Notes: generated by a model not told the origin, from the letters alone. Shown: positions 55,104 through 63,825, numbered from the stretch's first letter. The stretch is 64,000 nucleotides of DNA from Novosphingobium beihaiense (GCF_022832375.1 NZ_JALHLG010000016.1:58789-122788), one strand, 5' to 3'. Translations and numbers: made by a program.

Positions 55104-56471
55104 CTAACCCCGCGCCTCGGGCGAGGCGAAGGCCTTGGCGTGGGTGGAAATGACTTCGATCATGCCCGTGTCGCTGTCGAAATTGCCGTACCAGCCCTGC
55201 GGCTCATGCGGCGGATCGCCCATGTAGCGGGTGTCGCCGTCGCGGAAGTGATGGTCGCCATGCTGCGCGCGCGCCTCGCCGTTCCAGGCCCAGAAATTGG
55301 TGCCCTGAACCGGGCCGCCCGCAGCCAGACTGGCTTCGGCGGCGGCGTAGATCAGGCGGTAGTAACGCTCGCGGAAGGTCGTGGGCACGGACGGGTCGTA
55401 AAGCTCGCCGTCGCGCGGGAAGCCGAATTCCTCGAAGACCAGCGGCTTGCCCAGCGTCTTAGCCAGCCGCTCGTGCTGGGCGAGGTAGGCTTCCACTTTG
55501 GCTTTCCCGGCATCCCAGGTTCCGGCGAGGTCCTTGCCATCGACCCACGACCAGTTGAGCGGCCAGATATGCGCCGTCATGTAATCGATGCCGCGATGCG
55601 CGCGCAGCACGATGTCCTCGCGAAAGCCCGTGGCGATCGTGCCTTCCATGCCCAGCGAGACCATGTGGTTGGGATCGAGGCTGCGGATCAGCGCGGCGCT
55701 GTCCGCGATCCACTTGTAATAGGACGGCAGCACCTTCTTCATCAGCGAGGGTGTGACGCCCGGGCGCGGCTCGTTGCACAGCTGCCAGGACATCAGCGTG
55801 GGGTCTTCGGCATAGCGCACCCCGGTCACGCTGTTGGTGCGCGAGACCAGCATGCGCACATAGGCGAAGTTGCGCTTCACCGCCTCGGGATTGGAGTAGA
55901 AGGCGCTGCCGTAATCGGGAAAGGCGGGCCAGGGATGGGCGGGATCGTTGTTGTTGATGTACTTTCCGGTGGCGTAATAGAGCAGGCTCATCATGCCGCC
56001 CGACCATTCCCAGTTGTTGGTCAGGTAGAGCACGGCGGTCATCGAGCGCTTGCCCAGTTCGGCCATGGCATAGTCGAGCCCGGTCAGCAGATCCTGGTTG
56101 AGCGAGCCGTCCTCGCGCAGGAAGCCGGGCTTGATCGAATCCTTGACCGGGCTTTCTTCCGCCCCTGCCAGCACGCGCACGTTGGTGACGCCCATGGCCT
56201 TGAGCCGGTCCAGCTCGCGGCCGAGCCGCCCGCGGTCGCCATAGCTGCCGTCGGTTCCCAGCCAGGCGAGATACCAGATATTGGCGCCGGTATAGCGATA
56301 GGTTTGCCCATGGCGCACGAAGCGAGACCCTTCGGCGCGGATGAAGGCGTCGCTGGATGGTTTGGCTGATGGCGTGGCGGGCGATGCCGCCAGGGCTTTG
56401 CCCGTCAATGTGCCCGAAGCGGCGGCCAGTGCGGTTGTCGCAGCGGCCTGCAGCAGATTTCGTCTGTTCAC
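55104..56471 (-). CDS. GH5 endo-beta-1,4-mannanase
   Basis: A 455-residue exported glycoside hydrolase of family 5, close to subfamily 7 mannanases. N-terminal RRNLLQAAATTALAA resembles a Tat signal. Acid/base Glu234 is in SWQLCNEPRPG and nucleophile Glu348 in LVFEEFGFPRDG; YTGANIWYLAWLG and GVTNVRVLAGAEE are typical of fungal- and bacterial-type mannanases. It cuts internal mannosidic bonds of galactomannan or glucomannan, in the periplasm or outside. GTG at 56471 is chosen because GGGAGGG stands six bases upstream. It is divergent from the carboxylesterase gene, with putative operator site B between them. Confidence 0.9.
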   Translation of the reverse strand: MNRRNLLQAAATTALAAASGTLTGKALAASPATPSAKPSSDAFIRAEGSRFVRHGQTYRYTGANIWYLAWLGTDGSYGDRGRLGRELDRLKAMGVTNVRVLAGAEESPVKDSIKPGFLREDGSLNQDLLTGLDYAMAELGKRSMTAVLYLTNNWEWSGGMMSLLYYATGKYINNNDPAHPWPAFPDYGSAFYSNPEAVKRNFAYVRMLVSRTNSVTGVRYAEDPTLMSWQLCNEPRPGVTPSLMKKVLPSYYKWIADSAALIRSLDPNHMVSLGMEGTIATGFREDIVLRAHRGIDYMTAHIWPLNWSWVDGKDLAGTWDAGKAKVEAYLAQHERLAKTLGKPLVFEEFGFPRDGELYDPSVPTTFRERYYRLIYAAAEASLAAGGPVQGTNFWAWNGEARAQHGDHHFRDGDTRYMGDPPHEPQGWYGNFDSDTGMIEVISTHAKAFASPEARG

Positions 56472-56519
56472 GGCTTCCCTCCCTGGTTTTGTTGGGGCAG
56501 ACCATAGCTGCACCGGCAA

Positions 56520-56543
56520 TTAAAGAAAAACATTTTTTTTAAA
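56520..56543. promoter_or_regulatory. AT-rich putative operator, site B (mannanase/carboxylesterase promoter)
   Basis: TTAAAGAAAAA-CA-TTTTTTTTAAA is a near-palindromic AT block in the 120-base gap between two divergent genes of the sugar locus. It resembles sites A and C. A role in shared control by the ROK-type regulator is inferred. Confidence 0.45.
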
Positions 56544-56591
56544 GTCCGGTTTGTTCTAGGGTCGCGGCAAGAGACGGTAAGGGAGATGACG

Positions 56592-58139
56592 ATGAAGGCA
56601 GTGTTCGGCACGCGGCGGACCCGTTCGCACAGAGGCCTGAGGCTTGTGGCACTGGCCGCGGTGCTCGCCATGGCAGGCCCGGCGATGAGCGATACGGGCG
56701 CCGATGCCCCGGTCGTGACGGTCACGGGCGGCGCCATCCGCGGCAAGACGGTGGACGGCGCGCTGGTCTTTCAGGCGATCCCCTTCGCCGCGCCGCCGCT
56801 GGGCGAGCGGCGCTGGCAGCCGCCCGCGCCCGTTCCCGCATGGCAGGGCGTGCGCGAGGCGACGAAAGCGGGCCCGGCCTGCCTCCAGAACGACGAAGGG
56901 TGGAACCGCGCCGACTGGCTCCACGCCAGCGAGGATTGCCTGACGCTCAATGTGCGCACGCCTGCGCTTGCCGGGAAGCGTCCGGTGATGGTGTGGATCC
57001 ACGGCGGCTCCAACCGCGCGGGATCGGCGATGGGGGCGGTCCAGTCGCCTATGAGCCGCAAGGGCGTGGTGATTGTCTCGGTCCAGTACCGCCTCGGGAT
57101 TCTCGGCTTCCTCTCGCACCGGGCGCTGGCGCGCGAACAGGGCGGCACCAGCGGCAATTATGGGCTGATGGACCAGATCGCGGCGCTGCGCTGGGTGCAC
57201 GAGAATATCGCGCGTTTCGGCGGCGATCCGGACAAAGTGACGATCTTCGGAGAAAGCGCGGGTTCGCAGGATGTCTCGCTGCTGCTGGCCGCGCCTGCCG
57301 CGCAAGGGCTGTTCCGCTCGGCCATCATGGAAAGCGGCACGCCGGGTTTCGGCCTGCCGTTCCGCAGTCTGGCGGATGCCTTCGCTCTGGGCGACCAGCT
57401 CGACACGCTGAGCGGCAGCGGCGGCGATATCGAAAAGCTGCGCGCGCTTTCGCCGGTGGCGCTGCTGGCGCTGCAATCGAAGCTCGACGATCCCAGGGCG
57501 AAGGGCAACGACTACGTCTTCCTGCGCACGACCATCGATGGCAAGGTGCTGCCCAAGGCGCCCGATGTGCTGCTGGGCGAGGCCAAGCCCAAGCCGGTCA
57601 TCATCGGCACCAACATGATCGAGTTCGGCCCCGGCAAGGGCGAGGCGCCGCTCGATGCCTTCTCGCGCTTCTGGTTCGATGGCAATGGACCCAAGGCGCT
57701 GGCGGCCTATCAGGAGGAAGAGCGCAAGGGCGCCGATCCCCGGCGCGGCAATCTGGAGCTGCGCATGCAGTCGGACGCCATGTTCCATTGCCCGGCGAAC
57801 CGCATGGCGAACCTGCTCGCGGCGAAGGGCTGGCCGGTCTGGCGCTACGAATTCGATGTGGGCGACAAGAGCCAGGGCGGACTGACCCGCCACGCTTACG
57901 AAGTCGGCTATGTCTTCGACGGCAAGCCGGTGGGCGGCGGTGTCAGCATGCTCGATTACTGGACGGCACTGGCCATCGACGGCGATCCCAATGCGAAGAC
58001 GCGGACTTCGGCGCCGCGCCCCTTGTGGAAGCCGCTGGCGAAGGGCAAGACCTTCACGCTGCATTTCGGCGAAACGGCGACGAAGCTGAGCAAAGGCCTG
58101 CCGCGCTCCAGCTTCTGCAACTGGACCGGCGTGTTCTGA
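56592..58139 (+). CDS. Type B carboxylesterase, exported
   Basis: A 515-residue alpha/beta-hydrolase of the COesterase family. Signal peptide GLRLVALAAVLAMAGPAMS; then GGAIRGKTVDGALVFQAIPFAAPPLGERRWQPPAP, EDCLTLNVRTPA, the oxyanion HGGSNRAGS and the nucleophile Ser in FGESAGSQDVSLLLAAPAAQGLF. The Glu and His of the triad fall in the usual C-terminal places (GTNMIEFGPG, GLTRHAYEVGY). In this locus it is a candidate second acetyl- or feruloyl-esterase for decorated hemicellulose; that is inference. The ATG at 56592 is favoured over 56586 because AAGGGAG is then at proper spacing. Confidence 0.88.
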   Translation: MKAVFGTRRTRSHRGLRLVALAAVLAMAGPAMSDTGADAPVVTVTGGAIRGKTVDGALVFQAIPFAAPPLGERRWQPPAPVPAWQGVREATKAGPACLQNDEGWNRADWLHASEDCLTLNVRTPALAGKRPVMVWIHGGSNRAGSAMGAVQSPMSRKGVVIVSVQYRLGILGFLSHRALAREQGGTSGNYGLMDQIAALRWVHENIARFGGDPDKVTIFGESAGSQDVSLLLAAPAAQGLFRSAIMESGTPGFGLPFRSLADAFALGDQLDTLSGSGGDIEKLRALSPVALLALQSKLDDPRAKGNDYVFLRTTIDGKVLPKAPDVLLGEAKPKPVIIGTNMIEFGPGKGEAPLDAFSRFWFDGNGPKALAAYQEEERKGADPRRGNLELRMQSDAMFHCPANRMANLLAAKGWPVWRYEFDVGDKSQGGLTRHAYEVGYVFDGKPVGGGVSMLDYWTALAIDGDPNAKTRTSAPRPLWKPLAKGKTFTLHFGETATKLSKGLPRSSFCNWTGVF

Positions 58140-58160
58140 AAACGGCCGGAGCCGGGGAGG

Positions 58161-59339
58161 TCAGCCGGCTTCTTCGGCTTTCCAGAGCGTGTCCGCCTGG
58201 GGCAGCAGGAAGTGCGAGAAGGGCAGGATCGCCGCGCCGATCGCGGGCGCGTCCGCCGAAAGTTGCGCGCGCATGACCGGGGCGCAGGACGGCAGCGGCT
58301 GCGCCAGTGAGGCCAGCGCGCGTTCCAGCGCATGGGCCAGCCTGTCGACGAAGCGCGAGGCGAGGCGGCTGCCGATCAGCACGGCGGCCGGGTTGATCAG
58401 GCAGTTGGCGGCCACGAGCGGCGGCACCAGCCGCTCGACCGCACCGTCCAGCCAGACGCCGAAGGCCTTGTCGCAGGCGCTGCCGGGCCCGGCGGTTTCC
58501 AGATCGGCAAGGCTGAATCCCTCAACCTCAAGGTGGCGGGCCAGGCCGGAAAGCGAGACATGGTCCTGCACCAGACCGCCATCGGGCAGGGGGATCAGGC
58601 CGATTTCGCCGCTGCGCCCGGTGGCGCCGCGCACATAGCGCCCGTCGATCACCAGCCCGCCGCCGAGCCCCGAACTCATCAGGATGTAGAGCATGCTCGA
58701 AAACCGCGAACCGGTGCCGAGCTGCTGCTCGCCCATCGCGGCGGCGGCGGCGTCGTTCTCGATGAAGACGGGCACTTCGAACGGCGCGGCGAAGAGCGCG
58801 GGAACGTCGGTTTCCAGCCAGGCGGAATATCCGGCCGGAGCGCCGGGCAGGTAGATCGAGCCGAGATCGTCGGGCAGGGCGGCGCCGATCCCGGTCAGCG
58901 CCTGCGCATCGGCCCCGGCCTCCGCCATCATGTTGGCCGCATGTTCGAGCCAGAAGCCGCGCACGTCTGCCGGCAGGGCAAAGGCGGCGTCGCAATGGCG
59001 CCGGGCGAGGATCTCGCCCGCGAAGTTGACGAGGATCAGGCTGACATGATCGCGGTCGATATTGACGCCGAAGGAGAAACGCGCGGAAGGATTGATCTTC
59101 AGTACTTTGCCCGGCTGCCCGCGCCCGTTGCGCAGGCGCCCGGCTTCGACGATCAGTCCTTCGTCGAGCAGGCGCCGGGTGATGTTGGCGACAGCAGGCG
59201 CGGTCAGCCCGGTGATCCGGGCGAGTGCGACCCGGGTGATCGCCTGATGCACGCGAATGGCATGCAGCGTGATCCGCAGGTTGTGATCGGCCGCGCGTTC
59301 CAGGTTCGTACCCGACAGCCTGACTTCGACCTTAGGCAC
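58161..59339 (-). CDS. ROK-family transcriptional regulator (NagC/XylR type)
   Basis: About 392 residues: N-terminal winged HTH (LHAIRVHQAITRVALARITGLTAPAVANITRRLLDEGLIVEAG) fused to a ROK sugar-kinase-like domain (FSFGVNIDRDHVSLILVNFAGE, VPVFIENDAAAAAMGEQQLG, SGLGGGLVIDGRYVRGATGRSGEIG). The CxCGxxGCxE zinc motif common in ROK proteins is absent. It is the likely local repressor of the mannan locus, releasing DNA on binding a sugar. It is divergent from the alpha-galactosidase with AT-rich site C between them. Start: GTG 59339 (GGGGA upstream) or GTG 59363. Confidence 0.88.
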   Translation of the reverse strand: MPKVEVRLSGTNLERAADHNLRITLHAIRVHQAITRVALARITGLTAPAVANITRRLLDEGLIVEAGRLRNGRGQPGKVLKINPSARFSFGVNIDRDHVSLILVNFAGEILARRHCDAAFALPADVRGFWLEHAANMMAEAGADAQALTGIGAALPDDLGSIYLPGAPAGYSAWLETDVPALFAAPFEVPVFIENDAAAAAMGEQQLGTGSRFSSMLYILMSSGLGGGLVIDGRYVRGATGRSGEIGLIPLPDGGLVQDHVSLSGLARHLEVEGFSLADLETAGPGSACDKAFGVWLDGAVERLVPPLVAANCLINPAAVLIGSRLASRFVDRLAHALERALASLAQPLPSCAPVMRAQLSADAPAIGAAILPFSHFLLPQADTLWKAEEAG

Positions 59340-59373
59340 TGTTAGTCCCCATTGACGCGGCACGAATCCGCTG

Positions 59374-59398
59374 TTTAAATAAATTCAATTTTTATAAT
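59374..59398. promoter_or_regulatory. AT-rich putative operator, site C (ROK regulator/alpha-galactosidase promoter)
   Basis: TTTAAATAAATT-C-AATTTTTATAAT is an imperfect palindrome (9 of 12 pairs) between the divergent regulator and GH27 genes. It lies 35 bases from the regulator start and 45 from the GH27 start. Its neighbourhood makes the ROK protein the first candidate to bind it; compare sites A and B. Confidence 0.45.
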
Positions 59399-59442
59399 CC
59401 GGCGCAGCGGATCCCCGCAAGTGCTAGCGGGAAGGGAGAGGT

Positions 59443-60696
59443 ATGTCGAGGCAAGGTGCATTGAAGTCCGTCATGTCCGCGTTGCTGGTCTGGCTGAGCG
59501 TCAGCTCCGGCGCGGCGATGGCCGGTCAGCCGAATGCCGCGCCCGCGCTGGCAGCGACCCCGCCGATGGGGTGGAATAGCTGGAATCACTACGGCTGCCA
59601 GATCGACGAGGAGCTGATCCGCCGCACCGCCGATGCGCTCGCCGCCAAAGGGCTGCGCGATGCGGGCTACGTCTACGTCAATATCGACGATTGCTGGCAG
59701 GGCGAGCGCGATGCGAACGGCAATATCCAGCCCGATCCCAAGCGCTTCCCCTCGGGCATGAAGGCGCTGGGGGACTATCTCCATGCGCGTGGCTTCAAGT
59801 TCGGCATCTACAGCGACACCGGCGAGAAGACTTGCGCCGGGCGCCCGGGCAGCCAGGGTCATGAGTTCCAGGACGCGGCGCAATACGCGCGCTGGGGCGT
59901 GGACTATGTGAAGTACGACTGGTGCAACACCGGCAAGGACGAATGGCAGCGCAATTCGCGCGAGGGTTATCGCACGATGCAGCGCGCCATTGCCGCCTCG
60001 GGCCGGGCGATGATTCTCTCGATCTGCGAGTGGGGTGAGACCAAGCCCTGGCTCTGGGCGGCCAAGGTCGGCCAGCTCTGGCGCACGACCGGAGACATCA
60101 CCAATTGCTGGGACTGCGTGCTCGGCCATGGCGACTGGCATTCCAACGGCATCATGCGCATCGTCGATATAAACGAGCCGCTGCGCGCCTATGCCGGGCC
60201 CGGCCACTGGAACGATCCGGACATGATGGAAGTGGGCAACATGGCCACTCTGGCGGAGGACCGCTCGCACTTCGCGCTCTGGGCAATGATGGCCGCGCCG
60301 CTGATCATGGGCACCCATGTCGATACGATGAAGCCCGAAGTCGCGGCGATCCTCACCAACCGGCGCGTGATCGCGGTCGATCAGGACGCGCGCGGCGTGC
60401 AGGGTCTGCGCTGGTTCGACAATGGGGCGACCCAAGTCTGGGCCAAGCCGTTGGCAGGGGGCGACTGGGCGGTTGCACTGGTCAACCGCAGCGACCGCCC
60501 AGCCAAGACTGGGATCGACTGGGCCAGCACTCCATTGGAGGACACGCTGAACGGCCTCTTTGTGGACTTCGCGGAGCAGACCTACGGCCTGACCGATCTG
60601 TGGACCGGCAAGTCCACAGGCACCACGGAAACGCCGCTCTCGGTGACGCTAGCGCCCCACGATACCGCGATCTACCGTCTCTCACCCCGGCGTTAG
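59443..60696 (+). CDS. GH27 alpha-galactosidase, exported
   Basis: A 417-residue family 27 glycoside hydrolase with a signal peptide ending AMAGQ. It begins TPPMGWNSWNHYGCQIDEE, the family hallmark; DDCWQGERDANGNI follows; nucleophile Asp159 is in YVKYDWCNTG and the acid/base Asp218 in WRTTGDITNCW; NDPDMMEVGN is also conserved. A C-terminal beta-sandwich starts near residue 325. It removes alpha-1,6-galactosyl side groups from galactomannan or its oligosaccharides, which lets the GH5 mannanase act on the backbone. AGGGAGAGGT precedes the ATG. Confidence 0.93.
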   Translation: MSRQGALKSVMSALLVWLSVSSGAAMAGQPNAAPALAATPPMGWNSWNHYGCQIDEELIRRTADALAAKGLRDAGYVYVNIDDCWQGERDANGNIQPDPKRFPSGMKALGDYLHARGFKFGIYSDTGEKTCAGRPGSQGHEFQDAAQYARWGVDYVKYDWCNTGKDEWQRNSREGYRTMQRAIAASGRAMILSICEWGETKPWLWAAKVGQLWRTTGDITNCWDCVLGHGDWHSNGIMRIVDINEPLRAYAGPGHWNDPDMMEVGNMATLAEDRSHFALWAMMAAPLIMGTHVDTMKPEVAAILTNRRVIAVDQDARGVQGLRWFDNGATQVWAKPLAGGDWAVALVNRSDRPAKTGIDWASTPLEDTLNGLFVDFAEQTYGLTDLWTGKSTGTTETPLSVTLAPHDTAIYRLSPRR

Positions 60697-60739
60697 GGCT
60701 TTGAAGCCCCTGCTGGGGCAAAGTCCGGCGGCAGGGGCT
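60696..60739 (+). terminator. Stem-loops after the alpha-galactosidase gene
   Basis: Directly at the stop codon come GGGCTT-TG-AAGCCC (60696-60709) and, partly overlapping it, AGCCCCTGC...GCAGGGGCT (60705-60713 with 60731-60739). The two hairpins exclude each other. No T-run follows, so this is a structural 3' end or a Rho-assisted stop rather than a classic intrinsic terminator. Confidence 0.45.
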
Positions 60740-60872
60740 GACTCCGGATGTTGCAGGAGCAGCAAAATATAGAGCAAAGCCGGTCTTCAGCCGAGGCCAG
60801 ACCAGCCAGAGCGGCAGGTGTATGGAGTGCACCACAAGTGGCTGCGAAAAGGCCGAAGTTGGAGAAAACTGC

Positions 60873-60947
60873 TGGCTGGTGCGGCAGGATTCGAACCTGC
60901 GTATGCCGGTGCCAATACCCACCGAGGCCTAAAATCGGACCGCTCCA
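60873..60947 (-). pseudogene. Degenerate tRNA-like sequence (tRNA-Gln-like, 75 nt with CCA)
   Basis: On the minus strand a T-arm is perfect (GCAGG-TTCGAAT-CCTGC), followed by CGCACCA and GCCA. The 5' part TGGAGCG pairs with CGCACCA at six of seven positions. A D-arm CCGA-TTTTAGGCC-TCGG can be drawn. The anticodon arm cannot form a normal 5-bp stem and 7-base loop. Total length with CCA and the 3' half resemble alphaproteobacterial tRNA-Gln (TTG lies where the anticodon would be). It is probably a decayed copy or a remnant of an integration event, not a working tRNA. Confidence 0.5.
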
Positions 60948-61070
60948 GCTTCTTTGAGAGCCACAGAAATCCGCGAATTTCAGTAGCCTCTCAATAATGC
61001 CAGTGAGAATCCTCACACATCGTGGAGGGCGATGTTGCACCACGAAGCTGCAGGTCACGAATAGTATCGT

Positions 61071-61622
61071 TCATACATCGCCCTTGACCAGACTTTGCAT
61101 CGCTTTGGCCGCCCATTGAATTTGCGCCTCGGGCGGTTCCCCATCGGCAAGCCCGTGTATCTGGAAGGTAAGCCCCGACATCAGCGCGAACAGGCTGTTC
61201 GCGCGTGCCTCTGCATCGGGCGGACCCAGCCAATCGGCGAGCGGGGCAATCATGTGCTCTTGCCATACGCGCGTGGCGATCGCGCGCGATTCAGGGGCGG
61301 AAAGGGCCTGCATCAGCATGACGGTGATGTTCACATTGCTGCGGTCCCGGATCAGCCGCGCCATGGTTTCGCCGAAATCGTCCTTGCGCCAGGTGAACAC
61401 CGAATTCGTCCGCAAGGTCTCGACCAGGGCCGCTTCGAACAAATCCGCTTTGCCATCGAAATAGCGCAGGATGAGGGACGATGATCTGCCAGCCAGCGCG
61501 GCAATGTCGCGCAAACCGGCTTGCGAATAGCCCTGCCTGCCAAACACCTCCACAGCGGCGGCCAGGATCGCCGCGCGCGTGCGCACCGGGTTACGCCAAC
61601 GCACCTCGTTCTTCTCGTTCAT
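61071..61622 (-). CDS. TetR/AcrR family regulator
   Basis: A 183-residue TetR-type regulator with the HTH RTRAAILAAAVEVFGRQGYSQAGLRDIAALAGRSSSLILRYFDGKADLFEAALVE; the rest is the all-helical ligand domain. It is divergent from the molybdopterin oxidoreductase with a 119-base gap and probably controls it. I found no clean palindrome in that gap, though the AT-rich segment around 61635-61680 is the likely operator-promoter area. Effector unknown. Confidence 0.88.
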   Translation of the reverse strand: MNEKNEVRWRNPVRTRAAILAAAVEVFGRQGYSQAGLRDIAALAGRSSSLILRYFDGKADLFEAALVETLRTNSVFTWRKDDFGETMARLIRDRSNVNITVMLMQALSAPESRAIATRVWQEHMIAPLADWLGPPDAEARANSLFALMSGLTFQIHGLADGEPPEAQIQWAAKAMQSLVKGDV

Positions 61623-61741
61623 GGCGCGAGACTAGGATGAATAAACCCTATGGACAAGATAAGTGAACAATGGATCAATTAGGGCAGGGCCGCAACAGGC
61701 CGGGGTGAGTCGCGCGTCACAGCGCGTAATGAGGATGTCGG

Positions 61742-63790
61742 ATGAAACAGACCGTACGCAGCCATTGCCGGATCTGCACGAACCAGTGCGGCGTTTCGGT
61801 AACGGTCGAGGATGACACGATCACTCGCGTGAGGGGCGATTTCGATCACCCGCTGAGCAAGGGATATACCTGCCCCAAGGGCCGCGCGCTCGGGCGCCTG
61901 CATCATCATCCAGAGGCCATCGGCCGGCCTTTCATGCGCCGCGCGGGGGCTTTGCAGCCGGCTTCGTGGGAAGAATGCCTCGACGATATCGCCAGCCGGC
62001 TGAAGTCCGTGGTCAGCAAGTACGGACCGCAGGCAATAGGCTTCTACTTCGGCAGCGGTCTGGGCATGGATGCGGCGGCCTATCGCATGGGGGAGGCGTT
62101 TCACACTGCGCTTGGTCACTCGCCGAAGTTCTCGCCGGTCACCATAGACGGCGCCGCCAAGGTCCTGGTCAGCAGCCTGGTAGGCGGGTTTCCCGGGCTC
62201 ACCGGCAAGACCGACAACGAGAACGTCGACATGTTGCTCTACGTCGGCGTGAACCCTGTCGTCAGCCACGGGCACAACACAGGCATGTTCAACCCCGCAG
62301 GCCCGATCAGGGCGATTGCGGAGCGCGGCGAGGTCTGGACGATCGATCCTTTGCGCACCGAAACCGCCAGGTTCTCGACGCGTCACCTGCGTCCCTGGCC
62401 GGGGCGCGATCATGCCGTGCTTGCCTGGCTGGTACGCGAAGTGATCGAGGGAGGTCCTCTCGCGCCGGCACAGCAGGTGCAGCAACTGGAGCAACTGCGC
62501 GCCGCGCTTGAAGGATATGACCGCGTCACGGCGGCCCGGGTTTCGGGCATCAGCGAGGACGACCTCGCCGGTCTTCTGGCGGCCGTCCGCCGGCATGGCG
62601 GCGTTACCGTCGAGACCGGGACGGGCGTGACGATGACGGAAACGGCCAACCTTACCCAATGGTTCGCCTGGCTGCTCAACATCCTGACGGGCCGCATGAA
62701 CAGCAAGGGCGGCGTGTGGTTTCACCCCGGCTTCATCCACCAGTTCGACAGTTTCGAACTGCCGCTGATGAACAATCCCTTCACGCCCGGCGCGCCGACC
62801 ATGCCGCATGTGAACGGGATCATCGGAGAATGGCCCTGTGCGGCCTTGCCGGGGGAAATCGAGGCGGGCAACATCCGGGCGCTGATCAATCTGGGCGGCA
62901 GTATCGTTCGCTCTTTTCCCGACGCCAATCGGCTCGTGCCCGCGCTGCGCCAGCTCGACACGTTCGTCACCTTCGAAATCGCCGCCAATGAGACGACGGC
63001 TCTCTCCACCCACGTTCTGCCGACCAAGGACCAGCTCGAACGGCCCGACATCTCGTTCTGGGATACCCTGAGCGGCAGCCTGTCGATGCTGTATTCGCCG
63101 GCAGTGGTAAAACCGTCTGGAGAGCGGCGGTCGGGCTGGTGGAGCATCGCTCGGATCATGGCGGGGATGGGCCTTGCTCTGCCCGACGACCTACCCGAGG
63201 ATGATCAGACCGCGGGGGCCGACGAGGAGATGCTCGCCAGGCAGATGGCAGGCGCCCGGTGCAGTTTCGAGGAACTGAAAGAAACCGGCACGGTCTCCCT
63301 GCCGCTCGAATTTCCCGGCAGATGGGTCGACGCGCATATCGAACGGATCGGCGGCTGGCTGCTGGCGCCGGAGGTTCTCGTCGAGGAATGGCAAAGGCAG
63401 CGTCAAAAGGACGATCGGGACGGAGACCCGCCGCTCTCCTTCATCCCGCGCCGCCAGCGCCGCAAACTCAACACGTCGCTTTCGTTCCTCGGGAGCCCGG
63501 CCGACATCATCCTCCATCCCGGCGACGCGGCAAAAGCGGGCATAGCGGACGGCGACATGGTCCGCGTCTCTTCGACACGGGGTGAGATCGAACTGACCGC
63601 CTGCGTCGACGATTCTATCCGCCCTGGCGTGGCATCGATCCCGCACGGCCACGAGATCGCCAACGTCAATTACCTGACCAGTTGCGATGCGGTTGACCCG
63701 ATGACCGGCATGGTGCTCTATTCCGGGATCCCGATCGGGATCGAAGCGGTCGCGGGCAGGACGGCATCCGGCCAGCCTGTTGTCCTTTAG
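61742..63790 (+). CDS. Molybdopterin-dependent oxidoreductase with N-terminal 4Fe-4S domain
   Basis: A 682-residue single-subunit enzyme of the DMSO reductase superfamily. The 4Fe-4S domain is at 1-50: CRICTNQCGVSV ... KGYTCPKGRALG, spacing C-x2-C-x3-C then a fourth Cys. Mo-bisMGD-binding region follows (FYFGSGLGMDAAAYRMGEAFHTALG; NVDMLLYVGVNPVVSHGHNTG; TVETGTGVTMTETANLTQW), and a C-terminal MopB_CT domain with DIILHPGDAAKAGIADGDMVRVSSTRGEIELTA. It has no twin-Arg signal, so it is cytosolic. No electron-transfer or maturation gene is beside it. The substrate is not evident; formate dehydrogenase-like or acetylene hydratase-like roles are both conceivable. Confidence 0.85.
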   Translation: MKQTVRSHCRICTNQCGVSVTVEDDTITRVRGDFDHPLSKGYTCPKGRALGRLHHHPEAIGRPFMRRAGALQPASWEECLDDIASRLKSVVSKYGPQAIGFYFGSGLGMDAAAYRMGEAFHTALGHSPKFSPVTIDGAAKVLVSSLVGGFPGLTGKTDNENVDMLLYVGVNPVVSHGHNTGMFNPAGPIRAIAERGEVWTIDPLRTETARFSTRHLRPWPGRDHAVLAWLVREVIEGGPLAPAQQVQQLEQLRAALEGYDRVTAARVSGISEDDLAGLLAAVRRHGGVTVETGTGVTMTETANLTQWFAWLLNILTGRMNSKGGVWFHPGFIHQFDSFELPLMNNPFTPGAPTMPHVNGIIGEWPCAALPGEIEAGNIRALINLGGSIVRSFPDANRLVPALRQLDTFVTFEIAANETTALSTHVLPTKDQLERPDISFWDTLSGSLSMLYSPAVVKPSGERRSGWWSIARIMAGMGLALPDDLPEDDQTAGADEEMLARQMAGARCSFEELKETGTVSLPLEFPGRWVDAHIERIGGWLLAPEVLVEEWQRQRQKDDRDGDPPLSFIPRRQRRKLNTSLSFLGSPADIILHPGDAAKAGIADGDMVRVSSTRGEIELTACVDDSIRPGVASIPHGHEIANVNYLTSCDAVDPMTGMVLYSGIPIGIEAVAGRTASGQPVVL

Positions 63791-63825
63791 AGCACTTTTC
63801 GACCGATCTGGATTGCCGAGACGGA

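Noticed and set aside
60873..60947. A functional tRNA, tmRNA or selenocysteine tRNA
   Set aside because: The anticodon arm cannot fold, the acceptor has a mismatch, and the length and arms do not fit tmRNA or the 8-bp acceptor of tRNA-Sec.
60748..60957. 69-codon ORF with a GWCGRIRTCV-type sequence
   Set aside because: This peptide type arises from translating a tRNA in antisense; it overlaps the tRNA-like element.
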